Source of the DNA: Nephromyces sp. MM_2019
Lineage: Eukaryota > Apicomplexa > Aconoidasida > Nephromycida
Length of the DNA: 45,000 nucleotides
Assembly: GCA_015657535.1 (NCBI GenBank)
Contig: JADHZB010000498.1
Location: 1-45,000, forward strand
Reading direction: 5' to 3'
The translations under genes were made by a program, and so were the position numbers. A model generated the notes under the pieces. That model saw nothing but the letters and a program-made list of their open reading frames with translations. It did not search any database and was not told where the DNA came from. Each line of letters begins with the position of its first letter. The first letter of the stretch is position 1. Of the stretch, positions 38,277 through 45,000 are shown piece after piece.

Positions 38277-40786
38277 TTAGTTGGGGAATCTTGGAAGTTT
38301 TTTGTTAGCAGTTTTTTGGGTAATAGCAGTGAAAATCATAAAAGCTACTGTGGCAGCTGATAAGACGCAGCTAATAATTACGAAAGGCATTATGGGTTGG
38401 GCGTAGTTTCCTGCGTAGTTTCCTGGGCTATCCCTTGTAGAAAAACTGCATGAAACACGACCATCCTCAACGGATACAGAAATAGAATTTCCAGAACTAT
38501 TTACAACAGAATTTGAACTACAATTTTTCTTTGGGTTGAGTGAAAGAGGAGGCATAGCATCTGCCATTCTTTTTAGGTGTTCAGCTAGACGACGACCAGC
38601 AGCAACGATTTGCTTGTTACAAAGTTCCCTTACTTCTTCTTCAAATCCTTCAGGCCAAAATGCTTGCGCCCCAGGCACAATATCTTTGAATTGAATGGCT
38701 GGAGTCAAAAGCAATAATGGGTAATAATTGACAATAATAAATTTTGAATTTGGAATAAAGAAAAAGGAGGATTTAAGCTTCAGTTGGATTTTGTCAAGCA
38801 AATAAAAGTTATCATATTGTAACGTGGAAAAGAAAGTTTCAGTATTGCAAAAAGGTTAGTATAAAATTCACTTGTCTTGTAACCCCTCATATTGGATATC
38901 GGAGTGCTTTGTTTAATACTTACCATCATACACTGTTGTAAGGCGCTCAAATGTTTCATTTATAATATCTTCAGGTTTTGTTGCGTTTAGGTATAATTCA
39001 ACATCAATTCCTTTTGCATTGAAATCGGCAAGTAATTTTTCTGCTGTTTCTCTGGTCTTAGAGACAGTCATTATAGGATATGGTTCAGTGTAAACATTAC
39101 CCCCAGCGTCCATATATGAGTGAAAAGCCATACCATCAGGGCTAGTAAACTATAAAAAAATGAGAATTTTCAGAAATAATAGAAAACTATCACAAAATCA
39201 GAGTTTATGGTATCCAAAATGGTTGGGTATATATAAATATAATCATCATAAAAATAAAATGGAATACTTGTGCTATGTTTAGTTTATGGCAATAATTAAA
39301 ACTATTTTTTTTTACAGTGGTCAAGTATAAGTATATCAAAAGTGGAGTTAAATAAATTGAAACTTGAAGAAAAAGTGCTATAATATTGAGGAATTATTAC
39401 ATGGCCACCGCTATCATCACTATCTGGAAAGTGTTTTGACCAACCACTTCCAGAGTGATCAGGCTGATGAAGGTCACCAAATATGTGACAAAACATTCTG
39501 ATCCTGAAGTTCCAGCTAGATATAGTTCCAATCTGCTGGTCACAACTTTCTCTAAAAATATGGAGATTAGGCATTCTTAGGAGTTATCATGTATTATTAT
39601 AGTTTCAAGTAATAATTATATACTAAACATATGAATGATTATGTATATAAATAATTACTCAACCAAATATTTTAAATACAGGTGCGATTTGTATTATTAG
39701 AACAACATACTCTGTACAAGGGTATTTTTCTGCTTGCTCAACATTTTTTATTATCTCATTTAAAGACCATACAGCCGTGCCTAACAGGAGGATTATTATT
39801 GAGTCTTTGTTATAGATATCCTAACTAATAGATATAAATATAATTTTGTTACCATGAACTGTATACGAAGTATAAATATCGTATTCCGGTAGTGTAAATG
39901 GTTTGACGACATATGCTTTATCCTCATAGTGCCAATGATTAAAAAGCTGAAAAAAAATGGATTTTTAGATATTTGTTAAACCAAATAATTTCAGGATTCA
40001 ATTTCATCCCAAAAATTAAATTAAACGCACTGTTAAATCATCAGCGAAATTAAAAAAATCGCAGCCTGGTGCACCCGAAACTTTACATTTAACATGATCG
40101 GGCCATATCGTAGCCATTTCAATGGTATTAAAAGCTGAGATAAAGATTATAAAAAATTAACAGTTTTATTATTAAAATTAAAATATAACTAGTTTTTAAC
40201 AAACTTTTATGAATTAATATACTTGTCTATTCCATCAAACTCACACAAGTTTAATCTTACTTGGGTATTGTTCCTCCCATCTCTCAAGGTAACCGTCGAT
40301 TTTTTCAGCTTGTTCTGGTGTCATATATGTTCTGGCAATAGCGCCGATTATCATGTGTGGCTAGGGTTAAAGTATTAAATATTATAAGGTCATAAACGTT
40401 GACCAAATATATGGGATAAACGTGTGGAAAAATTACATTAGGAGTTTATATGATTTATAAGGTTAGAATAAAGTGTTTGCTATCCCATATAAGTATCTTT
40501 AAATGTGATAGGATATGATTTTATTTTGCTAAAGTGTGTCATTAAGGCTAAAGATCTTATTCGTCTCTTTTTATTGATGATATAGATAAATATATATATA
40601 TATATATATATCAATAATCAGTTGCCAAAAGAGATTTTATAATATAGGCGTTATATGTATTCAAACACTTATTTTCTTGCATTTAACTCTACAATCAGTT
40701 ACCTCATCCCACCAAGCTGCTAGATGATAAACACGTGAAGCGTAAGTTAGTATGGCAAAGCAAATTAAACTGTAGTGTAAAGCCAT
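38277..40786 (-). CDS. S1/P1-type nuclease with C-terminal membrane anchor, 8 exons, 416 aa
   Basis: Exons in transcript order: 40786-40703, 40360-40261, 40134-40031, 39946-39853, 39780-39711, 39551-39401, 39149-38924, 38698-38277; 1251 nt. The signal peptide MALHYSLICFAILTYASRVY should be cut before Trp25, because in this family the mature N-terminal Trp is a zinc ligand. All nine ligands of P1 nuclease have counterparts with family spacing: Trp25, His30, Asp74, His102 (HWHYED), His173-x3-Asp177-x5-His183 (CHIFGDLHQPDH) and His211-x3-Asp215 (FHSYMDAG). It should cut single-stranded DNA/RNA or remove 3' phosphates of nucleotides, in the secretory pathway or outside. Unlike fungal P1 and plant enzymes, it ends in a hydrophobic helix (PFVIISCVLSAATVAFMIF) and a basic tail, so it is probably anchored as a type I membrane protein. 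Phases and borders all fit GT-AG. Confidence 0.93.
40590..40612. repeat. (AT)n tract in nuclease intron 1
   Basis: A pure AT run of about 22 bp, flanked by TATTGATGAT and ATCAATAATCA that are inverted copies of each other, so the stretch could fold into a hairpin of about 50 nt. Confidence 0.75.
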
Positions 40787-43558
40787 GATGTAAATTTATA
40801 ATATTTATTAGTTACAACAATGAATGTGAGAATAGGAATCAATTTAAATCTAAAACTAATTGATATTAATATAAAATGTAAAGAGTAAAAAAAATAGGCA
40901 ATGAAAATAAATTTAAAAAATGAATTTTTGTGTTCTTATTCAAGTATTTCTCAAATTCTTATACAGTTGAAGATGTTATATTTTTGACTCAAGAAAGTCA
41001 ATGATTTTTTGAAATAGCTAATTTGACATTCACCACGTACTCAGTTATAATTATTTTTTACGCATCAGTTTTCTTTTTTAAAATTGCACGAGTAAGCTAG
41101 CTATTTCAATTTGTAACAGCTAAGCTCCTATCAAGAATTTAAATCAAATGATATAAAACACGAGCTAGAATCTAGTCACTTAAAATTCGTGTGTGCAAAC
41201 GCCATTCTAAATAAGCATAGATCTATCAATTGAAGACAATCGTGTGACTCTATGTTTTCCTATGTCTATATATAACATATACTTTTCCAAAATTAGGTTT
41301 TTCAATGTTTGCATGTTTAACCTAGTCTGCAAATCGTTGTTCTCATAGATATTGTATTGCTTATAAGCTATTTATATGCTTTAAAGTGTGTAGGTTGAAA
41401 AAGTTTGTACGTGAGAAGAAATCTAGATTTTTCTATATTTTAATCGCGCTATGTGTATTCTATCAGTGTCTGCTTTTGCTATCCAGCATCTAAGCGTTCC
41501 TCAATTAGCATTATCTGTTTCTCTCTTAGTGCTGGCTACCTTTGAATTGGTAATCACACATTTTTAGTTTTTTCATAAAAACATGCCTGAGGGCTATCTC
41601 ACATCTATACGTGAGTGATTTAGGTGTTTGTAAACGTTACAAGTGTTTCCTATGCTTGTTAATAGGTCTTGGCATTTTATTGAGAATTTTTATGTGTTAT
41701 TACGACTTGTCTTATGGTGTGTCATCGTGTATAAGGTATGTAAATGAATTTGTAAGTATTTATTTTGTGTGATCCTTAGACCCTTATACGTAATGGGTGT
41801 TGCTCGAAATATATATACAAGTATTGTATCACGATGTGTATTAGTGCACCTTATTCAAACAATAAAAGAAGATAATACTTACTTAGACATTATAAGTTTA
41901 TATATGTCGACAAAATTTAAGTTGTGGATTTTCTACAATCTCATCAAACAAAAACTCTCTTGAAGTTAAGCTACTATTTATACACTTGAAAAAACCACTA
42001 GCCTAAAAAAGAGGTAGGATAATCTCGACTAATATGATATATTTGTGCTTTATCTATAGGATTTTGTTATCATATTTAGCATGAGCTTTATTCAAAGCGC
42101 GGGAACATGATCTCAAAATTTCAAAATTTGAAAAATATATGTTAAAACAATAACTATAATTTAAAAAAATTTTCAGTTGAAAGCATTCAATCGAAAAGTT
42201 AATTTCAAATCACAATTTATGTATTTAACCAATCAAACACTCATTTTTATAATTTTTACTTTACCCCTTTGGAAAAATATGCTTTAGTGCAGGATGTACA
42301 TAGCAATTAAAACATGTCCTTTTAGAAGATAAGAACTCACTATGAGCTGAATTAATCATTCATAATTGAATTTATTATCTTAGTTTAAAAATGCAAAAAA
42401 GGTAAATGAAGTCTGTGTAGTTAGTTATCTTCATTTAAGTTGTTAAAATGAATGAAGTTTTCATGATTATATTCTTAAGATGTTAAAATGAATGAAGCTA
42501 GCATAAGAAAACATATTTTATTCGGATAAATATCCCAATAGTTAATGTCAGTATTATTATGCAGTGGTTGTAGAATTAAATTAGTTTTCAAATCTTCATT
42601 CTGGTTTGATTTATTAATGTGAGTTAGAAGCACTGAAATTTATAGGGATTTTTGCCCATTTCCAAAAATCTAGTTATAATTAAGCAAAATATGCAGTAAA
42701 TATCCTAAAATTGATATTATAGGCTAAATATGGCACAATAATGATTTCATTATGTTACTAAATTGATGGTTTCAGGCAATAGATTATATAAACTTGAGGT
42801 TTTCTAACATTTGACAATCTTAAGAAAGGCGTGTTGATGTGGATAAAAGTAGCTGTTAATATGTTTAAGAATAATATAAGGATATATCTAGTGCGTTAAG
42901 TGGTTGTAATTGGCATAAGAAAATAAAAAATTTCTTTTGCTTATAATTGTGTGAACTGAGATCTGTTCAACATTTTTGTATTGTCATACACACAATGCGG
43001 AAAGAATAATAAAGAATAAGTTAAACACACATGTTACCAATTAAAAAAGTAAATAATATTATTTATAAATACACGTCGTCTATTAAGTAAAAGGGCTATT
43101 ATTGTATTACAAATATTATCAAAATTATTGTAAAGATAATCTGAAATGATTTATCCTATTCTATGATATTTTCTAATTTTATAATTTACTTAAATATAAA
43201 TGATCAAATCATGAAATCGTAATGATGTTATTATATATTTTTAAAAAATCAAATAGAATATGTTTTAACTAGCTTTTTTCCATATGTCATTCATATCTGG
43301 CCTAACATGTTGTTAGTTATATAACTACACCGTTGTTATTCTTAATGTTATTTTGTGTAGAATTAAATGTGTGTGTGAGAGGTGAAAACGATGTTAAATG
43401 ATTTGATTTTGATTTCTCTAAGCAATTGTATATAATAAGTTCTTATTTTTAGACTTTGTAAAATGATTTAAATATATTTAATATGTCAAATTCATATATA
43501 TTTAAATAATAATTTAATTTTTTTCGTATTATGTATATGAATGACCTAAGCTTAAAAA

Positions 43559-43860
43559 TATAAAGGATAAATTAAGCATTTCTTGACTATAAATACATAG
43601 GGTGAAGAATAAATCACAATTACATAATTGGTACACATAGTTGAGTATGATAAACACACAACATGAAGGATAAATTTAAATATTTCATAATCAAACTACA
43701 CAATATATTATAAGAATAAATTTACGTATCTAATAATTAATTAGTCAATACAGTGTAGTATAAAGAATAAATTTACACATTTCATAGTTGATATACAACA
43801 AACACACTATAAAAAAAAAAACAATACGAAACATTTTTTAATTGACACATAGTGTGGTGA
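43559..43860. repeat. Degenerate minisatellite, period about 42-61 bp
   Basis: A core GAATAAATTTA (variants GGATAAATT, GAATAAATC) recurs at about 43565, 43607, 43668, 43714 and 43765. Each is followed by a CAT(T)TCATA-like block, and most then by ATACACA and a GTGTAG/GTGTGGT-like block. Copies are strongly diverged and differ in length. Confidence 0.6.
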
Positions 43861-44299
43861 ATATAAAAAGCATATATACAATGAAAATTATAAAATTTAG
43901 TTATTAAGTTAGGTATTGTGATGTATTCAGAAAAAAATATTTCATCCTACATGTATTAGAAAACATATTTACAGACAGCTTGATTAGCTATCGATAAAAT
44001 TAATTAATTACTTGTTTGTTACTATTTTTGTATAAACAAAAATGTGTAAATCATTACAAAGATGTTGTTTTAATATTAAAGCTTCAAATGCATTGCTTAT
44101 AATTTATAAACAGTATGTAATATAATACCTAAACAAAGCATTAATTTACAAATAAAAACCCATAATTTAATGTGAAAATTATATAAGATAAATTTGGTTG
44201 GAATTAAGGTAATATTTTTTAAATTTAAGTATCAGATAGCATTTATCATATACGTAAATATCATCAATTCAATTTTTAATAATATATATTTAAAGAAAA

Positions 44300-44860
44300 T
44301 AATCTTAAACCACTACACATACTATCACACACTAATAACAAACTTTTCTTGAATACACACATAAATTCATAAACATACTAGTACATTTTCACACACACAA
44401 TAGATAGATAGATACACACTCAAGCAGATTTACACAGAATTAGACACACACAAATAGACACACACAAATATATACAAACATTAGAGACAGACAATAGATA
44501 CATAACTATATGAATATAGTTCCAAGCTACCAAACTCTTCAAACTACTACACATCATGGAAGCTACAAGACGCGTTTCAAAATCACACACAACATATATG
44601 TAAATTTCAAAATAGCAGCTCACATACACACATTTTACAAAAATCCGTACTAGATTTATGACTTGAACACACATCACTCACATCCACATAATTTTCATAA
44701 GCATATACGCACACCCATACAAATTTTTTCACAAGTACACTTGTGAACATTTCATAAGATTATGCATTTTTCTCTACACATAAACGAATATATGTATATA
44801 TATATATATATACATTTATATAAATAGCTACATACATATATACATATATATACAAAGGTG
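44300..44860. repeat. CA-rich and AT microsatellite block
   Basis: Runs of ACACACA, CACACACAAATAGA units (44440-44475), GATA units (44402-44414) and a (TA)n run at 44791-44813. It is CA-rich on the + strand, the opposite bias to the TG-rich left end. Confidence 0.75.
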
Positions 44861-45000
44861 CAAACTTCGGGATGTGTTGTAACCACTTTCAGCAAAATTT
44901 GATTTTACAATTTTCTTAAAAAATTTTTGTAAATAAAATTAAGTCTAAACAAAAATGCACACCTTTACACACACATTTTATTTAAAAAAAAAAATGAATA

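Larger units (their letters stand above)
40787..45000. other. Right-end intergenic region with repeats, no convincing gene
   Basis: 4.2 kb. The first part holds the nuclease promoter. Open frames at 41769-41963 (+) and 44420-44677 (-) have no family resemblance; the second is a translation of CA repeats. A GTTAAAATGAATGAAG direct repeat occurs at about 42443 and 42481. From 43550 on, degenerate repeats and CA/AT microsatellites dominate. A gene with exons buried in microsatellites, as at the left end, cannot be excluded beyond 45000. Confidence 0.5.

Noticed and set aside
41769..41963. ORF of 64 codons in the right-hand gap.
   Set aside because: No start context, family or splice support; probably chance.

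Overview
This is an AT-rich (by eye roughly 70-75% A+T) nuclear segment from a eukaryote with many small GT-AG introns. The presence of a CPW-WPC protein, a family known from apicomplexans and close relatives, points to Apicomplexa or a near relative. The species cannot be named from the sequence. A Skp1-type GlcNAc-transferase and a monofunctional formate-tetrahydrofolate ligase are not what I would expect from a typical malaria parasite or piroplasm. They would fit a lineage with fuller one-carbon and purine metabolism, such as the tunicate symbionts Nephromyces/Cardiosporidium. That is a hypothesis only.

I rebuilt twelve genes by hand. For the nine spliced genes, exon order, splice phases and total lengths were checked to give open reading frames. 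Left to right: a Nup54-like nucleoporin (-, 66-3184), a five-domain CPW-WPC secreted protein (+, 4960-7324), ribosomal protein eL31 (-, 7454-7971), a GID8/TWA1-like LisH-CTLH protein (+, 10293-12197), an intronless Skp1-type GlcNAc-transferase (+, 12988-14355), a 1-Cys peroxiredoxin (-, 14549-16045), dynein light intermediate chain (+, 18756-21637), a uS2-like mitochondrial ribosomal protein (-, 21852-22301), an unrecognised secreted protein with an internal duplication (+, 23877-24931), formate-tetrahydrofolate ligase in 20 exons (+, 26295-32588), a secreted ML (MD-2/NPC2-like) protein (+, 36163-36585) and an S1/P1-type nuclease with a C-terminal membrane anchor (-, 38277-40786).

The genes do not form one pathway and show no operon logic. 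Four encode secretory-pathway proteins (CPW-WPC, the repeat protein, ML protein, nuclease). The rest are housekeeping: nuclear pore, ribosomes, E3-ligase scaffold, Skp1 modification, peroxide removal, dynein transport, one-carbon metabolism. The gaps between genes are mostly AT-rich, and in several I see nothing functional.

Both ends of the window are rich in (AT)n and (TG/CA)n microsatellites and degenerate minisatellites. At the left end these fill the introns of the Nup54-like gene, which hides it from simple ORF calling. The least explained items are the duplicated secreted protein, the membrane-anchored nuclease, the Nup54-like gene inside microsatellite DNA, and a possible in-frame intron in the dynein gene.
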